A DNA stretch of 64,000 nt from Hymenobacter telluris (lineage in GTDB: Bacteria; Bacteroidota; Bacteroidia; Cytophagales; Hymenobacteraceae): the NCBI RefSeq assembly GCF_017313265.1, contig NZ_JAFLQZ010000006.1, positions 124,001 to 188,000 of the forward strand, in the 5' to 3' direction. Position numbers and translations under genes: made by a program. The notes beneath the pieces were generated by a model that did no database searches, was not told the origin of the DNA, and worked only from the letters and a program-made list of their open reading frames with translations. Shown piece after piece: positions 56,789-64,000 of this stretch (its first letter is position 1; each line of letters opens with the position of its first letter).

Positions 56789-59512
56789 CTACTGTTTAAC
56801 AATGGCCTTGAGTTCAGCTTCTTGCAGCTGTTGCTGGGGGTTGAAACCGCTTGTTGTGGCGTATTCAAGCAGGCTGGCGCGGAGCTGCCGAGCCGCTGGC
56901 CGGTTGGTTAAGTTTTGCCGAATATCCATCGTGCACAGCAGCAGTTTGCCTGTGCCCACCCGAAACTCTACTAGCGTACCTAGGTTTCTGTTTTTAAAGA
57001 AGTTGTCTACTACTCTAATAATAGGCACGGGCTGGCTTTTCAACTCATCAAGCACCAACGACTTGGACTGCGTAACCAAATCCCACCATTGCCAGTCGCT
57101 GTGGTAGCTGGTTGGAAAGTCGGCCAGCGCCGGATGCTTCTTATCAATAAGCAGGCCCATACTACCGGGCTGGTCGGGAAAATGCACGGGGCTCCAGAAC
57201 ACCGGCGCAAACCGCCCGTCAATGCCCCGTATCATTTTGCTATCCGGATTGAATACCACCGAGGCACCACGCCTCAGCAAGGCGACGGCACTATCCATTG
57301 ATGAGGTAAATACTGCTTGGGTAGGTGCTGGCGAAGGCGGCGGGTACACCCATATTTTCCAGTGGTTAGCGTAGCCGGATTTCGTTAGTTGCAGGGTAAT
57401 AGTCAGTTCCTGGGCGCGGGTAACCGGTTGCAATGGCACGGCTATAGTGCCCAGGGACTGGCCGTTGCCTATGGCCACATGCTTTTTGCCCAGAGTGCCC
57501 GTGGCCAGCCGGCGCTTATCGGCCGTTGTTACCGCCCAGGTTAGCTCATCATCAAGCGGCTGCGGGCCGTAATTGGCTAGCTCGGCACTTGCCGTAAAGG
57601 TCTCGGAGCTGGTGTACACGGCCTTATCGAAGCGCAGCAACGGCACCACCGGCCCACAAAAACGCCGGAACTCCGCTGGTGTCACGACACCTTTGCTTTC
57701 CCAGAAGGCGTTCAGCAAACCCACCAAAGCCGTGCCCTGCCCCGGAAAATCGTGCAGGTCCAGGAGTTGAAAGCCGCCTACCCCGCGGGTTTTCAGGGCT
57801 CTTTCGATTTCTTCTTTGTACAGATTGGCCGCCAATTGTCCGCTGGCTTTAAGAAACGGCGCAGCCAGGGGCAGCATGCCTTTTTTCCGTAAGTCGTGCC
57901 GGACGGCGGCGAAATTTGCCGGTACCAGCACGCCCGTGTAGCGCGGAATTTCAGTAAGGTCGGGATACACCGAGTACTGCCCCACCTCATGGATAATAAG
58001 CGGTACTGGCAGCCCCACCACGGCCTTGCTGTAATCGGTTTTGAAATCGGGCGGGTTGGTATTGAAGATGCCCTGGCCACGCACCCAGCCTTTGTCGGTG
58101 TATTGAGTGATGAAAAAATCATCTACCGGTTCGGGCGCTTTGCCGTGCCCTTTCTGAAAGCTGAACGTAGTGGTGGTGTACAGATGCCGGGCATCTTCTG
58201 CTTTGAGTTTGGCAACCAGTTGCCGGAGCCACTCGAAATTGCCTTCCAGCTCGTTGCCCATGCTCCAAAAGCAGAAAGAAGGATGGTTGCCGTAGCTGTC
58301 CATAATATGCCGGGCTTCTTCTTCCAGATAAGCCAGTGTGCGGGCGTCTTTCCCCACCTGTAGGCTCCAGAGTGGCAGCTCAACCTGTAGATAAACGCCC
58401 AGTGAGTCGGCCACCCGGAAGGCTGCTTCGGGTGGGCACCAAGAATGAAAGCGCAGGTGGTTGAGCCCGTAATCCTTGGCCGCCTTGAACACCTTCACCC
58501 AGCCGGCCGAATGCATCGGAGGGTGACCTTCCAGCGGAAAAATATTGCATTCCAGCGTACCGCGCAGAAAAAGGGGCCGACCGTTTAGCAGCAGGGCGCT
58601 GCCAGCCGTGGCCAGAGTCCGGAAACCAAACGATTCTGTTTGCTGATCCAGCAATTTCCCACCGGCGCTCCGCACTTCGAGTTGGAGTTGGTAGAGCTGC
58701 GGCTGAAACTCATCCCACGCCTTCACTTCGGGTAGCGCCACCGCCAGTTGCTGGCTGGCAGCCCCGGTTAGGTTGATTTTGCGGCCGGTAGCCACCACCC
58801 GGTTGCCTAGCAGCACGTGGGCCCGCAGGAAGGTTCCGTCGTTTCGAGCCCCCGTAATTGCCACGGTTGCCCGGACAGTTTTTTGGGCAAGCAACGGCTC
58901 CACTTTTATCTGCTGAATCGAGTTGGCTGGTCGGGCCTTGATTTCTATTCGGCCAATAACGCCGTTCCAAAGAATCTGGGTGCCATCGGTGTAGGCATGC
59001 GCAAAATCGTTGAAGCTGATATCGTGCTGTTTCCGATTGTCGATCCGCAAGGTGATGGTGTGCTGGCCGGGAGCCAGGTCACCCAGGCTGAACCCCTGAG
59101 GCGCAATCAGACTTTGGCCGCTGCCTACCTGTTTGCCATCAAGCCAGCAATCCGTCTTCCAGATTACGCGTTCCAGCATCAGTTGCGCATTGTCCAGGGT
59201 GCGCTCCACAGTGAACGTCCGCTGGTACCAGACTGGGCCCGTGTACCGGTGCTTTCTGGCTAGGTGCAGCATAATATCTTTGGCAAGCACCGTCGTATCA
59301 GTGTGCGTGGCCTGCCCAACCCCGGCGTCGTCGAGCGTGCCGGGAAGCGAAATACTCTGCCGAAACGACTGCCGAAACCATTGCCCGACTATCCCCTGGT
59401 CCAGCGAGTCGAGTTGAAATTGCCACCTCCCGGCCAGCGACAAGGGCTTATGTTGGGCCTGGGTTTGCGTTACGGTTAGGATAAGCAGCAGCAGAGCGAG
59501 TATGCGCTTCAT
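56789..59512 (-). CDS. GH2-family beta-glycosidase, isolated from the main locus
   Basis: A 907-residue secreted GH2 enzyme: signal peptide (LALLLLILTVTQTQA), sugar-binding jelly roll (WYQRTFTVERTLDNAQLMLE), immunoglobulin-like domain, and TIM barrel. The acid/base candidate is Glu421 (FWSMGNELEGN) and the nucleophile candidate Glu509 (LIIHEVGQYSVYP). A long C-terminal region of about 300 residues includes a segment like a glutamine-amidotransferase-type sandwich. Several GH2 activities (beta-galactosidase, beta-glucuronidase, rhamnogalacturonan-active enzymes) are possible. It has no neighbouring glycan genes on either side, and is only loosely similar to the GH2 at 23999-26647. Confidence 0.88.
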   Translation of the reverse strand: MKRILALLLLILTVTQTQAQHKPLSLAGRWQFQLDSLDQGIVGQWFRQSFRQSISLPGTLDDAGVGQATHTDTTVLAKDIMLHLARKHRYTGPVWYQRTFTVERTLDNAQLMLERVIWKTDCWLDGKQVGSGQSLIAPQGFSLGDLAPGQHTITLRIDNRKQHDISFNDFAHAYTDGTQILWNGVIGRIEIKARPANSIQQIKVEPLLAQKTVRATVAITGARNDGTFLRAHVLLGNRVVATGRKINLTGAASQQLAVALPEVKAWDEFQPQLYQLQLEVRSAGGKLLDQQTESFGFRTLATAGSALLLNGRPLFLRGTLECNIFPLEGHPPMHSAGWVKVFKAAKDYGLNHLRFHSWCPPEAAFRVADSLGVYLQVELPLWSLQVGKDARTLAYLEEEARHIMDSYGNHPSFCFWSMGNELEGNFEWLRQLVAKLKAEDARHLYTTTTFSFQKGHGKAPEPVDDFFITQYTDKGWVRGQGIFNTNPPDFKTDYSKAVVGLPVPLIIHEVGQYSVYPDLTEIPRYTGVLVPANFAAVRHDLRKKGMLPLAAPFLKASGQLAANLYKEEIERALKTRGVGGFQLLDLHDFPGQGTALVGLLNAFWESKGVVTPAEFRRFCGPVVPLLRFDKAVYTSSETFTASAELANYGPQPLDDELTWAVTTADKRRLATGTLGKKHVAIGNGQSLGTIAVPLQPVTRAQELTITLQLTKSGYANHWKIWVYPPPSPAPTQAVFTSSMDSAVALLRRGASVVFNPDSKMIRGIDGRFAPVFWSPVHFPDQPGSMGLLIDKKHPALADFPTSYHSDWQWWDLVTQSKSLVLDELKSQPVPIIRVVDNFFKNRNLGTLVEFRVGTGKLLLCTMDIRQNLTNRPAARQLRASLLEYATTSGFNPQQQLQEAELKAIVKQ

Positions 59513-60208
59513 GAATTGGTGGGTTTTAACAAGCTATGCTCTTGTATTTGAACAGGTTGGCTACGCACCCACACCGCACCCGCAGGGCTTGCAAAGCCAC
59601 CACGAAAGCTCAACGGGGAGAGGTACTATGTAGCCGCATTCCGAATGGGGTTACTACCACAAAGCTGCGGTTTCCTGTAGCGCAATCAAATGGCTTTTCC
59701 GTCGAAAAGATGGACAATCCGCTGCTATTTGTTTTTAGCTTGGCAATCCAGGACGAGGTGCCCCTTCTTCGTGGCGGAGCCGCAAACCTCGCGCTTCCTC
59801 CTACCTTTGCCACCGTTGTTCTTTGTTTGATTTGAATTCAGACGGCGGAAGGTTTCTGGGTGATACCAGAATTAATAGGGAACCAGGTGCAACTCCTGGA
59901 CAGACGCGCTACTGTAAGTAACACCTACTTTTCATCTACTACAAGCCCATTGGCCGGCACTAGCTGGCTGAGAAGGGCGGTGAAAATGTTACGAGTCAGG
60001 AGACCTGCCTTCCGCTGCATGAACGAGGCTGCCTTCGCGACTAGGGCCCTTGTTTGGTACTGAAAAGCGCTGGCCCTCACCGGGCGGAGCCGCCTTTGGT
60101 CAGACTTAGGGCGGGTAGCTACGTGTTTTTCACGCCAACTTGGTGCTTGGCAGGCAGCCCGAATTAGATGAAGGGCAGTGGATTATTCATTTTCCATCCT
60201 CTCCGCTG
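59513..60208. other. Long intergenic region with no convincing gene
   Basis: This is a 696-bp stretch between the GH2 gene (minus) and the thioesterase (plus). Reading frames at 59536-59835 (plus) and 59610-59813 (minus) overlap each other and show no known domain or signal peptide, so I do not call them. A small hairpin (TTCTGG...CCAGAA, about 59850-59870) is present. Some of this may be decayed sequence. Confidence 0.45.
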
Positions 60209-60640
60209 ATGACTGAACTGCTCGACCACAAAATTGCCCGCGCCGAGACGCGCGTTTTCAAAGCCGTTTTTCCTAACACCACCAACCACTACGACACGCT
60301 GTTTGGGGGCACTACCCTGCACATGATGGACGAGGTGGCTTTCATTACGGCCACCCGGTTCAGCCGCCTCAAAATGGTGACCGTTTCGTCTGATAAGGTG
60401 GATTTCACCCACCCAATTCCGGGCGGCAGCCTCGTGGAGCTGATTGGCAGCGTAGTGCGGGTGGGCAATACCAGCCTGCAAGTGCGGGTTGATCTGTATG
60501 TCGAGCAGATGTACTCCGAGGAGCGGCACAAGGCCGTTTCGGGGCTGTTTACGTTTGTGGCCATCGACCAGGATAAGCGCCCGGTGCGCATTTTACAAGA
60601 ACACGGCGCGCCCTCAAATTCAATTCTTAACAACGGCTAA
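60209..60640 (+). CDS. Acyl-CoA thioesterase, hotdog fold (YciA-like)
   Basis: A 143-residue cytoplasmic hotdog-fold protein: FPNTTNHYDTLFGGTTLHMM is the family active-site helix (Asn and Asp near the CoA thioester), followed by VSSDKVDFTHPIPGGSLVEL. Such enzymes hydrolyse acyl-CoA thioesters. The C-terminal part keeps HKAVSGLFTFVAID. The start MTELLDHK at 60209 is chosen over an upstream ATG at 60140 that adds non-conserved residues. Substrate chain length is unknown. Confidence 0.88.
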   Translation: MTELLDHKIARAETRVFKAVFPNTTNHYDTLFGGTTLHMMDEVAFITATRFSRLKMVTVSSDKVDFTHPIPGGSLVELIGSVVRVGNTSLQVRVDLYVEQMYSEERHKAVSGLFTFVAIDQDKRPVRILQEHGAPSNSILNNG

Positions 60641-60779
60641 TTCACCCTCTATCAACGCGTAAAGCAGTTTACAACCACTACTTGCGCAGCCTATGGCCGC
60701 GTACTGAACCTTTTCGGCTTTTGCCCCGGTTTAGAGGGCCGGATAGATTTCCTACTACACTGACTTTGTTTGTTTAAGA

Positions 60780-61100
60780 ATGGACCAGCAGTACCACCCC
60801 GATTTAAGCGCCCGTTTGGAAAAATCATTTGAAGAGGCTGACGAAGCCCGCGAGAAACTCACCGAGTCGATGGCCAACGCCGTGGCAACCAACTGCGACT
60901 TGCTGCACCACGGCCTCGTGAGTGCTAAAGGCCTGGAAGTCACCACCGAAATGTACCGCTACATGCTGGGCAAGCTGCTGCGCAACAGCTCCGGCGAAGT
61001 GCGCGGGCAAGTGCTGGACGCCTTCAACCAGTCGATGGAAAAGTTCTGGCCCCGCAAGCGTACCAGTAGCACCGAATCTGATTCGCACAACGAAAAATAG
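60780..61100 (+). CDS. Small helical protein of unknown function
   Basis: A 106-residue soluble protein, predicted mostly alpha-helical (ARLEKSFEEADEAREKLTES, then EVRGQVLDAFNQSMEKFWPR), with a charged tail (KRTSSTESDSHNEK). No family is recognised. It starts 140 bp after the thioesterase in the same direction; CTTTGTTTG just upstream resembles part of a Bacteroidota -7 box. Codon use looks like its neighbours, so it is probably a real gene. Confidence 0.55.
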   Translation: MDQQYHPDLSARLEKSFEEADEAREKLTESMANAVATNCDLLHHGLVSAKGLEVTTEMYRYMLGKLLRNSSGEVRGQVLDAFNQSMEKFWPRKRTSSTESDSHNEK

Positions 61101-61363
61101 GGCACGCACTGCGCCACTCCTCCCCCGTTGCAGTAGCCTGCCACCCCTCGGCCGGGCTTCAATTGCTGGCTCTGCCTGGGCAGGCTGGCGGCTGAAGCTC
61201 GGCTGTTTCGTACCTTTACCGCTGTTTTTTATTTCCCGGTTAAAAGGATAACCACCTCTAGACAATACGCGGCAAAACTTCTGTAAGTTACTGATTGTCT
61301 ACCTAATAACAGTTATTTGTTGTTGTCTAAAAACGGTGGGAACAACATGCGCGGCGACATCTT

Positions 61364-61720
61364 CTATTCTGCAATAATCAGCACTGGCCCGCTTAGTACC
61401 TGATCTTCGTCGTCTAAGTTAAACTCAATACCGGTCAGCTCGGCCACCGCTTCGGTCGCCGCAAGGTTCGGATCTCCCTCATGATCGAAAATGGTGTAAA
61501 CCGTGTATTCCGGGGTGCTGGCAAGAATATCAACCATTTCAGGAATACATTCCAGCGCACGCGCAGCTCGGGCCATCTGCGTGACATTTGCGGTGGTCGG
61601 ATGAAAGCCCTCGGCGGAATAAATCTGTTCCCGCTGGCCGGGTTGATAAAGAAAGGCATTCATGGCTCGTGAAGTTTTGCGGGGAAGATAAACATATTGG
61701 TCTATAGGCTCATTGTTCAT
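61364..61720 (-). CDS. Small acidic protein of unknown function
   Basis: A 118-residue cytoplasmic protein with no signal peptide. It ends in an acidic stretch (EFNLDDEDQVLSG) and a short hydrophobic tail (PVLIIAE). The middle (FHPTTANVTQMARAARALEC) may be helical. No domain is recognised. It is divergent from the methyltransferase gene with 173 bp between the starts, and reads away from it; whether it belongs to the restriction-modification unit is unknown. Confidence 0.5.
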   Translation of the reverse strand: MNNEPIDQYVYLPRKTSRAMNAFLYQPGQREQIYSAEGFHPTTANVTQMARAARALECIPEMVDILASTPEYTVYTIFDHEGDPNLAATEAVAELTGIEFNLDDEDQVLSGPVLIIAE

Positions 61721-61756
61721 CCGGCACCATTAACATCGCGCCCTGTAATCTTGTTG

Positions 61757-61788
61757 TTTGGTGCAAAACGCGGCCTCAGTTATCTTTA
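61757..61788 (+). promoter_or_regulatory. Candidate promoter of the methyltransferase gene
   Basis: TTTG at 61757-61760, 20 nt, then TATCTTTA at 61781-61788 is one base off the Bacteroidota consensus. A second perfect -7 box, TAGTTTTG (61826-61833), lies nearer the gene but lacks a -33 box at the right distance. Both lie upstream of the start at 61894. Confidence 0.5.
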
Positions 61789-61834
61789 CTGGCAAAAATA
61801 GATTAGCTCGATTTGCTAATTTTTTTAGTTTTGC

Positions 61835-61859
61835 ACTAGCTTTACGAAAAGAAGCTAGT
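61835..61859. promoter_or_regulatory. Inverted repeat in the methyltransferase leader
   Basis: ACTAGCTT (61835-61842) and AAGCTAGT (61852-61859) are perfect 8-bp arms around 9 nt. It sits right after the TAGTTTTG box and 34 bp before the start codon. It could be an operator for autoregulation of the restriction-modification genes or a leader hairpin; no controller (C) protein gene is present. Confidence 0.5.
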
Positions 61860-61893
61860 CCCTGGGGGATTACTCCGCCCTTAAATCAAGAAA

Positions 61894-63042
61894 ATGAAAA
61901 AGCCAACTGTGATTGACCTTTTTGCCGGCGCTGGTGGGCTGTCCGAAGGTTTCCGTCAACAAGGTTTCAATGCGTTAGCTGCAAATGACTTTGATGAATT
62001 TTCTGCCCGAACCTTCAAAGTAACTCACCCAGAAACTGTTTTCCTGCCCGGTCCCATCCAGGATATAGATGCCGAAGATTTCTTAAAAGCGGCGAAAATA
62101 GAATATGGCGAGCTAGATTGCCTCGTGGGCGGACCTCCTTGTCAAGCCTTCAGTGTTTACAATCACCAGCGCGGCATGCATGACGAGCGTAGCGGCTTGT
62201 TCAAAGAATATCTGAGAATTGTTGAGGGCCTAAATCCAAAGTACATTGTTATTGAGAACGTAACGGGCATGTCGTCCGTGTCAGAGGGTCAGGCGATTAA
62301 GGAGATTAAAAAGGGGCTTATTGACCTAGGTTATAGCAACGTTGATTCCAAGGTTTTGAAAGCTGAGGATTTCGGCGTGCCCCAGGAGCGCCGTCGCATC
62401 ATTATTATTGCGAACCGGATGGGTCATGAAATAACCTGGCCTGAACCCACGCACGTAGCTAACGGCAAGCCGCATGTTACGGTGAAGGATGCGCTGTCAG
62501 ATCTACCGGTCCTTGATAACGGGCAAGGCTGCGATTCAGCTGCTGTTTACCCCGTGCCCTTCAATAAGGCGACGGCCTACCAACGCCTGATGCGGAAAAA
62601 TAATCTCTTTGTGAGCAACCACGAAGCGCCAAAACTCTCGGAAGTGAATTTGAAGCGCATGCAATATGTGCCGCAAGGTGGTAGCTGGCGGGACATTCCG
62701 CACGAATTACTGCCAACCGGAATGAAGCGAGCAAAAAGAAGCGACCACACAAAGCGTTACGGTCGTCTTAAAGAAGATGGTCTGTCCTCGACTGTATTAA
62801 CCAAATGCGACATACATTGGGGGACTTTTTACCATCCAAACCAGGAACGTAGCATTACGGTGAGAGAAGCTGCACGGCTTCAATCATTCCCTGATAACTA
62901 TATTTTCCAAGGCCCCCGAACTGAACAGTTCAGGCAGGTAGGTAATGCAGTACCCCCGTTGCTTGCTGCCGCTGTAGCAGGAGAAATTAAGAAATATCTG
63001 CTACTTACCGAAGAGAAATGCCAATTGATCCAACAACAATAA
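61894..63042 (+). CDS. DNA (cytosine-5) methyltransferase of a type II restriction-modification system
   Basis: A 382-residue enzyme with the ordered C5-methylase motifs: I (IDLFAGAGGLSEGF), IV (GGPPCQAFSVYN, catalytic Cys83), VI (YIVIENVTGM), VIII (VPQERRRIIIIANR) and IX-X (REAARLQSFPDNYIF, QVGNAVPPLLA). The variable region between VIII and IX holds target recognition (about 190-300). The gene overlaps the downstream endonuclease gene by 25 bp. The DNA is AT-richer than the rest of the window and uses codons such as AAA, ATT and AAT freely, a sign of horizontal acquisition. It protects the host from the companion enzyme. Confidence 0.95.
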   Translation: MKKPTVIDLFAGAGGLSEGFRQQGFNALAANDFDEFSARTFKVTHPETVFLPGPIQDIDAEDFLKAAKIEYGELDCLVGGPPCQAFSVYNHQRGMHDERSGLFKEYLRIVEGLNPKYIVIENVTGMSSVSEGQAIKEIKKGLIDLGYSNVDSKVLKAEDFGVPQERRRIIIIANRMGHEITWPEPTHVANGKPHVTVKDALSDLPVLDNGQGCDSAAVYPVPFNKATAYQRLMRKNNLFVSNHEAPKLSEVNLKRMQYVPQGGSWRDIPHELLPTGMKRAKRSDHTKRYGRLKEDGLSSTVLTKCDIHWGTFYHPNQERSITVREAARLQSFPDNYIFQGPRTEQFRQVGNAVPPLLAAAVAGEIKKYLLLTEEKCQLIQQQ

Positions 63043-63830
63043 TTTGTGAAATATTAGGGCAACCAGCACCCGACATGCGCAACCCGGCTAACGCTGATTA
63101 CGAATGTCCTTTTTTATCCGGTCCATGTACTAAAAGATCACCACAGCTTGAGGGTCCGTACCCAGTCTGCACAATCTTTCGTCCTAATTCAACAGACCCG
63201 ATATGCGTTTGCCCAAAAAGGCTTAACGAAATTGATATTGTCAAAGACGTTTTAGAAAATTGTTGGCCTGGGACGCCGCCCAATCCCGCTAATATAAAGG
63301 TGACAAGCGAGGTCCATCTTGGCCATTTGGGCAATATGGATTTGGTGATTGCGGAGCTTACATCCTCTGGTCATGTCAAGAAATTTGTCTCTGTCGAGTA
63401 TCAAGCAATTGATATAACGGGGAGCTACTTTCCGGCTTATACCGCGCTTACGAACAGCGATCAGCTAAAGAAAAAGTCAACGCTTGGCTTAAATTGGATG
63501 AACGTTTATAAGCGGTATGTCACCCAATTAATTGGCAAAGGCTTTCAACACCATCAATGGAATACCATTATGATTTCCGTTATGCAGGAAACTGTAATGA
63601 ACCGAATGTTGAAGATTGGAAATATTAACGAAGTGCCGCTCAATAATAGCAACATAGTATTTCTAGGCTATAAATACGTGTTTGATAGCGAGGAAAACGT
63701 TTATAAGCTGGAATTATCTAGAGTATACCCAACCACCCATCAGAATATCACAAATGGCCCCTTATATCGGGAAGTCATCGACGTTCACGATGCCAAAGCC
63801 AAGATATTATCCCGCATGAATGGCGAATAG
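63018..63830 (+). CDS. NotI-family type II restriction endonuclease
   Basis: A 270-residue protein of the NotI group. The N-terminal part has the cysteine cluster of an iron-binding Cys4 motif (Cys30, Cys37, Cys51, with Cys63/Cys65 in ICVCPKRLN). The PD-(D/E)xK-type site is probably Asp108 (HLGNMDLVIAEL) with Glu127-x-Gln129 (VSVEYQAIDITG), the E-x-Q variant that I recall for NotI. NotI itself is larger and cuts GCGGCCGC; the site of this enzyme may differ. Its start lies inside the methyltransferase gene (25-bp overlap), which ties expression of the two. A terminator follows. Confidence 0.85.
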   Translation: MPIDPTTIICEILGQPAPDMRNPANADYECPFLSGPCTKRSPQLEGPYPVCTIFRPNSTDPICVCPKRLNEIDIVKDVLENCWPGTPPNPANIKVTSEVHLGHLGNMDLVIAELTSSGHVKKFVSVEYQAIDITGSYFPAYTALTNSDQLKKKSTLGLNWMNVYKRYVTQLIGKGFQHHQWNTIMISVMQETVMNRMLKIGNINEVPLNNSNIVFLGYKYVFDSEENVYKLELSRVYPTTHQNITNGPLYREVIDVHDAKAKILSRMNGE

Positions 63831-63860
63831 GATGCTTTGATCAGTAAAACAGTATTCAGA

Positions 63861-63893
63861 AGGGTGTTGGTCATATTGTCAACACCCTTTTTT
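63861..63893 (+). terminator. Rho-independent terminator of the restriction-modification pair
   Basis: AGGGTGTTG (63861-63869) pairs with CAACACCCT (63880-63888) around 10 nt, followed by TTTTTT. It begins 31 bp after the endonuclease stop codon. Confidence 0.9.
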
Positions 63894-64000
63894 ATTTTTA
63901 TCAAACCGCATCGCACCATAAGGCAACACGCTATTGCTCAGGTCGTCAGCCCTGCATATATTCAAGCATGGGCATCGACATTATAGCGCTCGAAGATCAA

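Noticed and set aside
59536..59835. Two overlapping opposite frames (99 and 67 residues) after the second GH2 gene
   Set aside because: They overlap each other, show no family signature and look compositionally random, so neither is called as a gene.
63900..64000. Possible end of a further gene at the right edge
   Set aside because: Only 100 bp are available beyond the terminator and no frame shows a recognisable product.

Overview
The window comes from a GC-rich member of the Bacteroidota, most probably a Hymenobacter-like member of the Cytophagales. The evidence is a SusC/SusD outer-membrane pair, Bacteroidota-type -33/-7 promoter boxes (TTTG ... TAnnTTTG), long PAS histidine kinases, and glycoside hydrolases with Sec or Tat signal peptides. 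No rRNA, tRNA or CRISPR array was recognised. Genus is an inference.

Layout. 1-4.2 kb: housekeeping genes on the minus strand (the start of gpsA, an RND/ABC-type efflux adaptor plus TolC-like channel, and the L-serine dehydratase beta subunit). 4.7-8.05 kb: a small lipoprotein and a PAS histidine kinase on the plus strand. 8.04-50.9 kb: a very large glycan-utilisation region, nearly all on the minus strand, holding GH125, two GH92, a GHL10-like hydrolase with a CBM9-like protein, SusD/SusC, a LacI-type regulator, a GH2 resembling plant endo-beta-mannosidase, a GlcNAc-type MFS carrier, GH20, a ROK kinase, a NagB/PIG-L fusion, a ROK repressor, a sialidase-like beta-propeller, GH3, two GH29 fucosidases, a mutarotase, CutC, a glycosylasparaginase, a vanadium-haloperoxidase/PAP2-like protein, an FG-GAP/ASPIC protein and a FucP-like carrier. 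51-56.6 kb: a LacI regulator, an SDR oxidoreductase, an AraC regulator, tryptophan 2,3-dioxygenase, a tiny membrane protein and a DUF2911 protein. 56.8-61.7 kb: a second GH2, a hotdog thioesterase and two unknown small proteins. 61.9-63.8 kb: an AT-richer restriction-modification pair, a C5 DNA methyltransferase overlapping a NotI-family endonuclease.

How the genes fit together. The enzyme set matches the linkages of a eukaryotic (perhaps plant-type) asparagine-linked glycan. Fucose is removed by GH29, outer GlcNAc by GH20, possibly xylose by GH3, alpha-mannose by GH92 and GH125, the beta-mannose by GH2, and the last GlcNAc-Asn bond by glycosylasparaginase. GlcNAc would enter by the MFS carrier and be processed by the ROK kinase and NagB; fucose would enter by the FucP-like carrier after mutarotation. 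No endo-glycosidase or PNGase is visible in the window, so the locus reads as an exo-acting route ending in the amidase. A nearly identical 18-bp palindrome lies about 90 bp upstream of both the first GH92 and the FucP-like carrier, linking the two ends of the locus.

A second theme is the intergenic DNA. Almost every break between co-oriented genes holds a large inverted repeat that begins at or just after a stop codon. These belong to at least four families: a REPIN-like GTAGAGACGC element in four copies, 7- or 8-nt periodic arrays at three loci, a CCGCGTAGCGG palindrome cluster, and a CCTCACCCCCGG palindrome.
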